The translations under genes were made by a program, and so were the position numbers. Below are positions 9,674 to 17,907 of a stretch of 64,000 nt of DNA, piece by piece (positions within the stretch are counted from its first letter, which is position 1; the number at the start of each line of letters is the position of its first letter). This DNA is from Mucilaginibacter sp. SJ (GTDB lineage: Bacteria; Bacteroidota; Bacteroidia; Sphingobacteriales; Sphingobacteriaceae). The notes under the pieces were generated by a model, which saw nothing but the letters and a program-made list of their open reading frames with translations, was not told the origin of the DNA and ran no database searches. The stretch covers positions 1,736,001 to 1,800,000 of the forward strand of contig NZ_CP118631.1 of NCBI RefSeq assembly GCF_028993635.1, given 5' to 3'.

Positions 9674-10981
9674 TTAAACCGATATAGCGCCTAATGAAGC
9701 GGTTTTTTTACGTGAGCGCATATAAATTACCAATCCTATAAATGCAACGATTAATGCAATCGGGATAATCAGGGTAGTATTTAATACTTCAGGACCTGCC
9801 GCCGACCGTGCTGCATCAAACGCCTTAGCCATATCCGAGCCCGCCGGCGCCGACCGGTAAGCATCCAGACTGGCGCCCGCCGGTAATTTCGAAGCCATGA
9901 TTTTATCGTAAAAACCACCCATGAACATCATATAAATAGATACCCCGAACATACCGGCACCGCCCATCAGGTTTAAACCTACGGCACCTGTACGCGGCAG
10001 GTTTTCGGCCACAAAGCCTATCATGCAAGGCCAGAAGAAAGCTACCCCCAAACCAAAAACTACTGCTGCAAAATAGATAGCATCACCATGCAGGTGTACC
10101 ATCAAATAAATGCCCAAAGCTGATAATATGGCCGAGATCAGCAGCACTCCCTGAGGCGCCAAACGATGAACTATCGGGCTTGCAAACGCGCGGCCCAATA
10201 CCTGTACCGAGGCAACAAAAGTTAAAATAAGGATGGCGTTGTCCGTAACTGTTTTGAATAAAACGTCAGTCCACTGGTTGGTGAATAATTCGGTAATAGC
10301 TGTTCCGAACATACAAATGATCATGAACAGGAACAAGGGGTTGATCAATGCCTTATACATATCCTCGGTACTTACACCGGCAGATACACGCTCGGTAACC
10401 GGGAAATCCAATTTCGAAAACAGGTACCCATAAGCAATGGTAGGGATCAGCATCAAAGCAATTTCAACCTGCGAGATCCAATATGGTTTGGGCGATACGC
10501 CATGGGCCAAAGTGGTATCCAGTCCGAACACGATGAGTGTACCGATCACGATGCCCGCCGGGAACCATAGATGAAAGTGATTAAGCTTTGTAGTTTTATT
10601 ATCTGTATATAGCGAAGCTACAAGCGGGTTACATGAAGCTTCAACCGTACCATTAGCAATACCAATCATTAAGGTAGAAAGAAACAGCGTCCAGTAGCCA
10701 TTGGCAAAAATGGTAAGCAGGATCCCCACCAGGTGAAACACGAAAGCTGACACCAGCAGCTTTTTCATACCGATGATATCGACAATAAAGCCGCCTACAA
10801 TGATAGCCAGCGGAAAGCCCCAGAAAGCAGTTGCTGCAATGGTGCCCAGTTGCGAAGCGTTCAAATGAAATCTTACGCCCTGGTCATTCAAAATCCCGGC
10901 ACGGATACCGAATGATAATGAGGTTACCAGCAACGACAGGCAGCTTGCCCTGAATAGCTGTGTACGGTTAATAGTTTGCAT
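9674..10981 (-). CDS. MFS sugar transporter
   Basis: 435 residues, about 12 membrane segments. It contains LSFGIRAGILNDQGVRF, GFPLAIIVGGFIVDIIGMKK (MFS loop 2-3 motif) and GIANGTVEASCNPLVASLYTD, and in the second half FFWPCMIGFVAENLPRTGAV. The overall arrangement is like FucP/GlcP-type sugar:proton symporters. It is placed between cytochrome c and the long repeat-filled intergenic region, facing the same way as the rest of the cluster. The substrate is probably a monosaccharide or oxidised sugar, which the sequence does not specify. Confidence 0.85.
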   Translation of the reverse strand: MQTINRTQLFRASCLSLLVTSLSFGIRAGILNDQGVRFHLNASQLGTIAATAFWGFPLAIIVGGFIVDIIGMKKLLVSAFVFHLVGILLTIFANGYWTLFLSTLMIGIANGTVEASCNPLVASLYTDNKTTKLNHFHLWFPAGIVIGTLIVFGLDTTLAHGVSPKPYWISQVEIALMLIPTIAYGYLFSKLDFPVTERVSAGVSTEDMYKALINPLFLFMIICMFGTAITELFTNQWTDVLFKTVTDNAILILTFVASVQVLGRAFASPIVHRLAPQGVLLISAILSALGIYLMVHLHGDAIYFAAVVFGLGVAFFWPCMIGFVAENLPRTGAVGLNLMGGAGMFGVSIYMMFMGGFYDKIMASKLPAGASLDAYRSAPAGSDMAKAFDAARSAAGPEVLNTTLIIPIALIVAFIGLVIYMRSRKKTASLGAISV

Positions 10982-11121
10982 TTTAAATTATTTAAGGTTA
11001 TTTGATAATTGGTTAATTGGCTGTATCAAAATGCTTTTACTGAATTGTTTCAGCAGTATTTTCCGGATGGTAAATCCCATCTTTACGGGCCGGATCATTA
11101 ATTACACCAAGGGCGCTGGCC

Positions 11122-11194
11122 TGTCACCCTGAGCTTGTCGAAGGGTCGCGCGCAGAGGCCTCTCCCACCATGCTTCGACAGGCTCAGCATGACA
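11122..11194. repeat. REP-like imperfect palindrome
   Basis: Two arms face each other: tgtcaccctgagcttgtcga followed by aggg (from 11122) and catgcttcgacaggctcagc followed by atgaca (to 11194). They pair imperfectly over about 24 bp. This CTGAGC-TTGTCGAAG style is recalled from intergenic regions of other Bacteroidota. A diverged second copy (catgctgaacttgcttcagc) follows at 11269-11290. Confidence 0.7.
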
Positions 11195-11225
11195 CCCGTT
11201 TTTGATCTGGCATTTGTAGATCCAT

Positions 11226-11254
11226 ACTTACGAGGTTTTAAAAACTTCGTAAGT
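11226..11254. repeat. 29-bp interspersed palindrome, copy 1
   Basis: The palindrome has arms acttacgaggtttt and aaaacttcgtaagt. It is a near-identical copy of the 29-bp units at 14435-14463 and 60230-60258, with one arm mismatch. Confidence 0.8.
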
Positions 11255-11390
11255 CTTAAATCATGTCGCCATGCTGAACTTGCTTCAGCATCCCACTTGC
11301 CAGGCAGCCATGCTAAGCACTCACATACCTATCTTATGGGGTGCCGAAACTAGTTCGGCATGACGTTTTTTTATTTTATGTTATAATAAA

Positions 11391-11424
11391 CCCGAAATCG
11401 AAAATCCGAATTCCGAAATCAAAA
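11391..11424 (-). repeat. 34-bp post-stop repeat, copy 1
   Basis: Read on the minus strand this begins ttttgatttcggaattcgga and ends ttttcgatttcggg, starting 2 bp after the stop codon of the isomerase gene. It matches 37008-37041 on the plus strand at all but about two positions, and that copy also begins directly after a stop codon. Confidence 0.75.
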
Positions 11425-11426
11425 AA

Positions 11427-12479
11427 TTATATCCCCAATGTTTTTCTGTTGAAAGCGTCATCAGAACCTGATGCGGCGAAATCATCAAAAGCACGTTCCG
11501 TTACACGGATAATATGATCTTTAATGAATTGGGCACCTTCCCTTGCACCGTCTTCAGGATGTTTGAGCGCACATTCCCATTCAAGCACAGCCCATCCTTT
11601 GTAATCATATTGTGTTAATTTACTGAATATCGATTTAAAATCAACCTGACCATCACCCAATGAGCGGAAACGGCCTGCGCGGTTAACCCAGTTCTGGTAA
11701 CCACCGTAAACACCCTGGCGACCTGTTGGATTAAACTCAGCATCTTTAACGTGGAACATTTTAATACGTTCATGATACAGATCGATATAATCTAAATAAT
11801 CAAGGCACTGTAATACAAAATGCGATGGATCGAACAGTAAGTTGGCCCGTTTGTGGCCTTTTACATGATCAAGGAACATTTCGTAAGTGATACCATCATG
11901 CAGGTCTTCGCCCGGGTGAATTTCATAGCAAAGGTCGATCCCGTTTTCTTCGTACACATCCAGTATCGGTGTCCAGCGTTTAGCAAGTTCACCAAAAGCA
12001 GTTTCAACAATCCCGGCAGGGCGTTGCGGCCATGGGTATACCATAGGCCAAAGCAGGGCACCGCTAAAGGTAACCGAAGCATTTAAACCTAAATTTTTTG
12101 AAGCCTGCGCAGCATATTTCAATTGCTGTACAGCCCATTTTTGCCTTTCGGCCGGGTTACCACGTAAATGCTCGGGTGCGAAACCGTCGAACAGATCGTC
12201 ATAAACCGGGTTTACCGCTACCAGCTGGCCTTGAAGGTGGGTTGATAGCTCAGTTATTTCTAACCCTGCGGCGTTAACTATACCTTTAATTTCATCAGCA
12301 TAAGTTTTGCTTTCGGCGGCTTTTTGCAGGTCGATAAAACGGGTATCGTTTGTTGGCAGCTGCACACCTTTGTAACCTAAACCCGCTGCCCACTGGCAAA
12401 TAGATTCAAGGCTGTTAAATGGTGCCGCGTCTCCTATAAACTGTGCTATAAATATGGCAGGTCCTTTTATAGTAGTCAT
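11427..12479 (-). CDS. Sugar phosphate isomerase/epimerase (cytoplasmic TIM barrel)
   Basis: 350 residues with no signal peptide (start MTTIKGPAIFIAQFIGD). It is a xylose-isomerase-like TIM barrel: GYKGVQLPTNDTRFIDL, ITELSTHLQGQLVAV, DLCYEIHPGEDLHDG with the metal-binding Glu and His, ANLLFDPSHFVLQCLDY, IKMFHVKDAEFNPTG and GWAVLEWECALKHPEDGA. It is longer than the Tat-exported relatives nearby and belongs to the group usually paired with a Gfo/Idh/MocA dehydrogenase, which is indeed its upstream neighbour (25 bp). It probably isomerises or epimerises the oxidised sugar after import. The substrate is undetermined. Confidence 0.88.
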   Translation of the reverse strand: MTTIKGPAIFIAQFIGDAAPFNSLESICQWAAGLGYKGVQLPTNDTRFIDLQKAAESKTYADEIKGIVNAAGLEITELSTHLQGQLVAVNPVYDDLFDGFAPEHLRGNPAERQKWAVQQLKYAAQASKNLGLNASVTFSGALLWPMVYPWPQRPAGIVETAFGELAKRWTPILDVYEENGIDLCYEIHPGEDLHDGITYEMFLDHVKGHKRANLLFDPSHFVLQCLDYLDYIDLYHERIKMFHVKDAEFNPTGRQGVYGGYQNWVNRAGRFRSLGDGQVDFKSIFSKLTQYDYKGWAVLEWECALKHPEDGAREGAQFIKDHIIRVTERAFDDFAASGSDDAFNRKTLGI

Positions 12480-12504
12480 GTCTTTTTTTTAAATAGATGG
12501 TGGA

Positions 12505-13656
12505 TTAAATAGTGAAATCAGTCCATTTGGCATCTGATTTACCTGATGCTATCACATTTTCAATAAAGGCCATTCCTCGAACGCCTTCTTCGATACCCGG
12601 AAAATCAAGTTCTTCGGGAGTGGCCTGCTTACCTTCCAAACCTGCTTTAACTGTCAAAGCAAAATTACGGTACAGGTTGGCAAATGCCTCCAGATAACCT
12701 TCGGGGTGACCGGCAGGCGTACGTGTATTATGCTGCGCGAATGAGCTGGTATACCCCCCGCCGGTGCGCCAGGTTTCGGCAGGCTTATCGGTATACATTA
12801 CAGTTAATGAGTTAGCATCGCTCTGGTGCCATTCCAAACCGCCTTTTTCACCATAAACCCTGATCTTCACATTATTTTCTTCGCCGGCTGCAATTTGGGT
12901 AGCCGTAAGCACGCCGCTTGCACCATTGTTAAATTTCAACAATGCCGCGCCATCATCATCAAGCTTGCGGCCTGCAACTACGATGTTGATATCGGCACAA
13001 ATTTTAGTAACCTGTAAGCCGGTAACGTATTCGGCAAGGTTAAAGGCGTGTGTACCTATATCGCCCATGGCACCGGCAATCCCGCTTTTACCCGGATCGG
13101 TACGCCAGGAGGCTTGCTTGTTATCTTCTCCTTCTAAAAAACTGCTCAACCATCCTTGCGGATACTCAACATAAACCTTCCGTACTGTACCTATTGCACC
13201 TGCTTTGATCAATTGCTTAGCTTCCTTAACCATGGGGTAGCCTGTGTAAGTATGCGTAAGGCAAAATAGTTTGCCCGATGCACTAACTACTTTTTCCAGT
13301 TCTTTAGCTTCCTCAAGCGAAAAAGTCATGGGTTTATCAAGCACCACATGAAAACCATTTTCAAGCGCCATTTTGGTTGGGGCAAAATGTACATGGTTAG
13401 GTGTTACAATGCTGATCACCTGCACACGTTCGTTCTCGGGCAGTTGTTTTTCTTTTTCGATAAGCTCCTGGTAAGAGCTATAAGAGCGGCTTGCCGGTAA
13501 ACCAAGCAAAACACCACTGGCCTGTGATTTTTCGGCATTACTGCTAAAAGCGCCGCAAACCAATTCATACTCACCATCAATACGGGCAGCTATGCGGTGT
13601 ACGGCACCAATAAAGGCACCTTGTCCGCCGCCTATCATTCCTAATCTTAATTTCAT
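12505..13656 (-). CDS. Gfo/Idh/MocA family oxidoreductase (cytoplasmic)
   Basis: 383 residues, no leader. The N-terminal Rossmann fold starts LRLGMIGGGQGAFIGAVH (GxGxxG-type NAD(P)-binding), with VISIVTPNHVHFAP and the family motif in the form VVLDKPMTFSLEEAKELE (DKP in place of EKP). The C-terminal substrate domain includes GDIGTHAFNLAEYVTGL with the expected His. Family members oxidise sugars or inositols with NAD(P). It is followed 25 bp downstream by its likely partner isomerase. The specific sugar is not apparent. Confidence 0.9.
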   Translation of the reverse strand: MKLRLGMIGGGQGAFIGAVHRIAARIDGEYELVCGAFSSNAEKSQASGVLLGLPASRSYSSYQELIEKEKQLPENERVQVISIVTPNHVHFAPTKMALENGFHVVLDKPMTFSLEEAKELEKVVSASGKLFCLTHTYTGYPMVKEAKQLIKAGAIGTVRKVYVEYPQGWLSSFLEGEDNKQASWRTDPGKSGIAGAMGDIGTHAFNLAEYVTGLQVTKICADINIVVAGRKLDDDGAALLKFNNGASGVLTATQIAAGEENNVKIRVYGEKGGLEWHQSDANSLTVMYTDKPAETWRTGGGYTSSFAQHNTRTPAGHPEGYLEAFANLYRNFALTVKAGLEGKQATPEELDFPGIEEGVRGMAFIENVIASGKSDAKWTDFTI

Positions 13657-13805
13657 TTGTTTTTGTTGGGGTTGATGTTTTTGATGATTAAACGCTTCTC
13701 AATCGATTGTATACATCAAAAACAGCATTATTACATAATGCTGTTTTTGATAGCAATTCAAATTTTGTAAAAATCAAAGGTATAATCAATTGATATTGCA
13801 ATTTT

Positions 13806-14372
13806 TTAGGTTGCCCAGGCTTTATCACCTTTTTTGTATGGCAGGTTGCCGTCATATTTACCAGGAACGGCAATATAACGCAATGCCTGTGTGGCACCCG
13901 GTTTTGAAGTGAAGAAACCCAGCAGGGTTAATTCCTTCAGCATCCTGAAGTAATGGTTAGGATCTTCCGGTTTTTTTGTTTTGGTATATGCTTTTTGTTC
14001 TTTGTCAAGCTCGGTTAACAGTTCTGTACGTTGCTCAGGTGTAGCCTCTAAAAACTTTTTACCAAATTTTTTGTCGCTTGCATCATTCAGGTCTTTAAGG
14101 CCTTTAGTGAAAATTTTCTGATCATCGGCAGTATAGCAATCCTGTACCATTACCGTCATAAATTTGCCAATTTCGGCAGCTTTAGCACCCGGGGTTGAGG
14201 TTGCAGGCAAAATGGTTTCGCCAATTTCATCCATCAGGGCCACATCATCCTGTGTAAAAAGGTCGTTTACTTTCGGCGAAGATGGTTTACATCCGGAGAT
14301 GAAGAACTCGGCGCCGATGATGGTACCGCCAAGGATCAAACCTACCCTGCCTATCGCTTCTCTTCTATTCAT
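13806..14372 (-). CDS. Gluconate 2-dehydrogenase subunit 3-like Tat lipoprotein
   Basis: 188 residues. The leader MNRREAIGRVGLILGGTIIG has a twin-arginine motif, and the hydrophobic stretch ends in FISGC, a lipobox, so the protein appears to be a Tat-exported lipoprotein. The body carries family features: LFTQDDVALMDEIGETILPA, TPGAKAAEIGKFMTVMVQDCY, and a Tyr/Phe-rich C-terminal region. These subunits bind GMC-type FAD dehydrogenases and carry them through the Tat system. The likely partner is the GMC protein at 15957-17636, two genes upstream. The C-terminus GNLPYKKGDKAWAT is typical. Confidence 0.9.
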   Translation of the reverse strand: MNRREAIGRVGLILGGTIIGAEFFISGCKPSSPKVNDLFTQDDVALMDEIGETILPATSTPGAKAAEIGKFMTVMVQDCYTADDQKIFTKGLKDLNDASDKKFGKKFLEATPEQRTELLTELDKEQKAYTKTKKPEDPNHYFRMLKELTLLGFFTSKPGATQALRYIAVPGKYDGNLPYKKGDKAWAT

Positions 14373-14434
14373 GTTTAATTATTGATTTAACGAATTAGTG
14401 AATTAGTTGGGGTTAGTGAATTAGTGTTTACCAA

Positions 14435-14463
14435 ACTTACGAAGTTTTAAAAACTTCGTAAGT
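14435..14463. repeat. 29-bp interspersed palindrome, copy 2
   Basis: Arms acttacgaagtttt and aaaacttcgtaagt form a near-perfect hairpin in the 120-bp gap between two cluster genes. The adjacent gaattagtgaattag stretches (14388-14426) are short direct repeats. See copies at 11226 and 60230. Confidence 0.85.
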
Positions 14464-14492
14464 CTTTTCCCAACTAATCACGTATTCCTAAA

Positions 14493-15920
14493 TTACGCTT
14501 TTAACACGAAACCTTCGCGGTAATCGCGTTTTATATATTGGTTAACAGCATCAAAGTTGGTAACTTTCATAGCCTGGTTATCCCAAACTAATTTTACCCT
14601 GCCGCCATTTAGCTCATGACCGCGAACCGCAAGGTTAGCCATCAATAAAGCCTCAGTAAGCGGACCAGCCTTATCAAACGATGAGCTTAGCTCTGTTTTA
14701 CCGTAACCGGCAATACAGCCTTCAACCCACTGTGCATAGTGGCCGTTAGCGCCGCCCGGTACACGTGCCCATTTCTGCGGAGCTTTAGCGCTTTTGGTAA
14801 GCGATTTCGGCAATAATGTTGCTGCATCAGAATAGGTGCTCGCATACATTTTACCTTTTGTACCGATAAACAATGTACCGTTACCTTCTTCACCGCCAAA
14901 ATCTTCGCTCGCTAATAATTCAGCAGGCCTTTCTGGTTGGATACCACCGTCCATCCAGTGCAGTGTAACATCACCTTTGGTTTTATCGGTTTTAGGGAAT
15001 GTTAAGGTAATGTGGCTTGACGGAGGGCAGCTTTCAGGGAAGTGTCCTTCTTTAAACTCATCTACATAAACACTGCCAACACTGGCCTGTACATCCTTAG
15101 CATACTGAATACCCAACACCCGGAAAGGAGCTTCAACCAGGTGACAGCCCATATCGCCAAGGGCACCGGTACCGTAATCCCACCAGCCGCGCCAGTTAAA
15201 TGGTACCAGTTTATCAACATAATCTTTTTTAGGTGCTGTACCCAGCCACAGGTCCCAATCCAGTTCTTTAGGAATGTTTGGTTGTGGCGGCGGCCATGCA
15301 ATGCCTTGCGGCCAAACGGGGCGGTTTGTCCAGCAGTAAACAGTGTGTACATCGCCAATCAGATCGGCATCATACCATTCCGACATTAGGCGCGTACCAT
15401 CATTTGATGCACCCTGGTTACCCATTTGTGTAACCACTTTATACTTTTTGGCAGCCTCTGTTAGCAAACGGGCTTCCCAGATATCATGCGTCAACGGTTT
15501 CTGAACATAAACGTGTTTGTTCAGCTGCATAGCATTATAGGTAATAATGGCGTGGTTATGATCGGGTGTTGAAACCGATACCGCGTCAAAATGCTTGTGT
15601 TCTTTGTCAAACATTTCGCGCCAGTCTTTATAATACTTTGCCTTAGGAAAATCGCTGCGTGACCTTGCCGCTCTGCGGTCGTCAACATCGCACAGGAAGG
15701 CGATCTCGGCTTTGCCGCTTTTGTAAAAATTAGCAATATCGCTTTGTCCTTTACCACCGGCACCTACGCCGGCAATCAATAACTTGTCGCTTGGAGCTAT
15801 AAAACCTTTACCGCCCAAAACATGGCGCGGAACTATCATAAAACCAGCGGCCGCTATAGCGCTGCTTTTAATAAATTGGCGTCTCGACGGGTTTGGGGTT
15901 TTGTCCTTTTCTTCAGTCAT
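14493..15920 (-). CDS. Tat-exported Gfo/Idh/MocA family oxidoreductase
   Basis: 475 residues. A Tat signal (SRRQFIKSSAIAAAGFMIVP) precedes a Rossmann domain (LIAGVGAGGKGQSDIANF, then AFLCDVDDRRAARSR). The motif VSVSTPDHNHAIITYNAMQL leads into HVYVQKPLTHDIWEAR, the EKP-type motif with Gln. Trp-rich stretches (WPQGIAWPPPQPNIPKELDW) and WDYGTGALGDMGCHLVEAPF mark the large Bacteroidota/Planctomycete subfamily. Exported members carry tightly bound cofactor and act on periplasmic sugars. It lies between GMC dehydrogenase and its subunit 3, suggesting a combined sugar-oxidising set. Confidence 0.92.
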   Translation of the reverse strand: MTEEKDKTPNPSRRQFIKSSAIAAAGFMIVPRHVLGGKGFIAPSDKLLIAGVGAGGKGQSDIANFYKSGKAEIAFLCDVDDRRAARSRSDFPKAKYYKDWREMFDKEHKHFDAVSVSTPDHNHAIITYNAMQLNKHVYVQKPLTHDIWEARLLTEAAKKYKVVTQMGNQGASNDGTRLMSEWYDADLIGDVHTVYCWTNRPVWPQGIAWPPPQPNIPKELDWDLWLGTAPKKDYVDKLVPFNWRGWWDYGTGALGDMGCHLVEAPFRVLGIQYAKDVQASVGSVYVDEFKEGHFPESCPPSSHITLTFPKTDKTKGDVTLHWMDGGIQPERPAELLASEDFGGEEGNGTLFIGTKGKMYASTYSDAATLLPKSLTKSAKAPQKWARVPGGANGHYAQWVEGCIAGYGKTELSSSFDKAGPLTEALLMANLAVRGHELNGGRVKLVWDNQAMKVTNFDAVNQYIKRDYREGFVLKA

Positions 15921-15956
15921 AGGTGTTTTTATTAGGTTGTTTTTATGTGATGCAGA

Positions 15957-17636
15957 TTAAATTTCGCCTTTTTTAAGGATCTCAACAGCATGGTTAGCAG
16001 CACGTGCGGTTAATGCCATATAAGTAAGCGACGGATTTTGGCAAGCTGCCGAAGTCATACATGAGCCATCGGTAACAAATACGTTCTTAGCATCCCAAAC
16101 CTGGTTCCACTCGTTCAATACTGAAGTTTTTGGATCACGGCCCATACGTGCGGTACCCATTTCGTGAATACCACGGCCAAGGAACGGATTAGTGCTTGAA
16201 GTTTGTACATCTTTAGCGCCAATAGCTTCCAGCATTTCTTTGCCGTCTTTTTCCATATCGATGCGCATTTTCAGTTCATTCGCTTTCAATTCGGCATCAA
16301 TAGCAACAACAGGCAAGCCCCATTTATCTTTTTTGGTTTTGTCGATGGTAACCTTGTTTTCGTGATAAGGCAATGTTTCGCCAAAAGCGCCCATACCTAT
16401 ATGCCATGAACCTGGTTCGGTCAATGCATCCTTAAACGCACCGCCAATGTTCAGTTCGGCAATATCACGGCTCCAGCCTTCGCGGCTTGCCGAACCCTGG
16501 TAACCGAAACCACGGATGTAATCACGCTTTTCGCCGTTAAGGTTACGGTAGCGCGGGATATAGAAACCATTTGCACGGCGGCCGAAATAATATTTATCCT
16601 CATAACCTTCAATCCGGCCATAAGCGCTAACATTAAGGTGGTGGTCCATCAGATTATGGCCAAGTTCGCCGCTGCTGCTGCCCAGGCCGCCTTCCCAAAC
16701 GTCGGTAGCTGAATTCATCAGGATCCAGGCCGAGTTAATGGTTGATGCGTTTACGAATACGATCTTAGCGAAGTATTCATAAGTTTTGTTGGTTTCAGCA
16801 TCCAATACCTCAACGCCTTTGGCTTTTTTGGTATCCTTATCGTACAATATTTTGGTAACGATAGACCACGGGCGTACGGTTAAATTACCTGTGGCCATAG
16901 CCGCAGGCAATGTAGCCGATTGTGTGCTGAAATAAGCGCCGAACGGACAGCCCAACCAGCATTTGTTACGGTACTGGCAGTTGGTACGGTTGTTATGCGG
17001 TACAGTGATATTAGCCGTACGACCGATGATCATGTGACGCGCTTCTTTATAAAATTCTTTCAAACGTTTTGAAACGTCTTTTTCGACCACGTTCATTTCC
17101 ATAGGCGGCATAAAATCGCCATCAGGAAGGATAGGTAAACCATCTTTATTACCGGAGATCCCGGCAAATTGCTCGGCGTAGCTATACCACGGAGCGATGT
17201 CCTTGTAACGGATAGGCCAGTCGACAGCGATGCCATCTTTTAAGTTGGCTTCAAAATCAACATCAGCCCAGCGGTACGATTGGCGTCCCCACATCAGTGA
17301 GCGGCCGCCTACATGGTAACCACGGAACCAGTCGAAACGTTTAATTTCTGTATAAGGACTATCTTTATCACTTGCCCAATAGTCAAGGTTGGTTTCATTT
17401 AACGGATAGTCGCGTTTAAGAACCGGGTAATCATCAATCATTTTCTGGGTACGGCCGCCTCTGTGCGGAAATTCCCATGGGTCTTTGGTTGCGTTTACGT
17501 AATCTTTAATGTGCTCGATATTACGGCCACGCTCAAGCATGATGGTTTTCAAACCCTTTTGTGTAAGTTCCTTGGCAGCCCACCCGCCTGAAATTCCTGA
17601 GCCAATGACTATTGCGTCATAAGTGTTTGCAGACAT
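15957..17636 (-). CDS. GMC family oxidoreductase (FAD sugar dehydrogenase), copy A
   Basis: 559 residues. FAD-binding start YDAIVIGSGISGGWAAKEL (GxGxxGG), then LERGRNIEHIKDY, and VGGRSLMWGRQSYRW. A cysteine cluster CQYRNKCWLGCPFGAYF (C-x5-C-x3-C) is conserved in the gluconate/2-keto-gluconate dehydrogenase large-subunit group. The C-terminal catalytic region has GRGIHEMGTARMGRDPKTS with the conserved His, and CQNPSLTYMALTARAA. It lacks its own signal peptide, so export probably depends on a subunit-3 partner. It is 44% or so similar by eye to copy B at 17908-19623, indicating duplication. The substrate is probably an aldose or glycoside. Confidence 0.93.
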   Translation of the reverse strand: MSANTYDAIVIGSGISGGWAAKELTQKGLKTIMLERGRNIEHIKDYVNATKDPWEFPHRGGRTQKMIDDYPVLKRDYPLNETNLDYWASDKDSPYTEIKRFDWFRGYHVGGRSLMWGRQSYRWADVDFEANLKDGIAVDWPIRYKDIAPWYSYAEQFAGISGNKDGLPILPDGDFMPPMEMNVVEKDVSKRLKEFYKEARHMIIGRTANITVPHNNRTNCQYRNKCWLGCPFGAYFSTQSATLPAAMATGNLTVRPWSIVTKILYDKDTKKAKGVEVLDAETNKTYEYFAKIVFVNASTINSAWILMNSATDVWEGGLGSSSGELGHNLMDHHLNVSAYGRIEGYEDKYYFGRRANGFYIPRYRNLNGEKRDYIRGFGYQGSASREGWSRDIAELNIGGAFKDALTEPGSWHIGMGAFGETLPYHENKVTIDKTKKDKWGLPVVAIDAELKANELKMRIDMEKDGKEMLEAIGAKDVQTSSTNPFLGRGIHEMGTARMGRDPKTSVLNEWNQVWDAKNVFVTDGSCMTSAACQNPSLTYMALTARAANHAVEILKKGEI

Positions 17637-17907
17637 ACGAATAATATGATTAGTTTAATTTGTTTACTACTTGGTTATCTCGTTAAATGTATGAATAAAA
17701 TTCATTTTCCAAATATTACATTGTGTTTTTTTTACACGAAGCCTTTAGTTGCAGTAGCACCGGCAGTAAGTTTTAGTAGCAGTAGCACTGGCAGTTGCAG
17801 TTAGTTTCCCCTACATATTTGCTGTTTTTCTACAACTTTTATTTTTAAATAACTGCTACTTTTCACTGCAACTGCTACTATTTAAATAACCGCCACTCAA
17901 AACTACA
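17637..17907. other. Intergenic region with short inverted repeats
   Basis: This gap between the two GMC genes holds repeats of gtagcagtagca/gcagttgcagt type around 17747-17800 and their complements around 17849-17880 (aactgctact, actgcaactgctacta). They form a long imperfect inverted repeat. No ORF was found. Confidence 0.55.

Larger units (their letters stand above)
10982..11426. other. Repeat-filled intergenic region
   Basis: 445 bp between the MFS gene and the upstream isomerase gene with no credible ORF. It consists largely of palindromic repeats (11122-11194, 11226-11254, 11269-11290, 11341-11365 and 11391-11424), described separately. It may mark a break in the operon. Confidence 0.7.
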
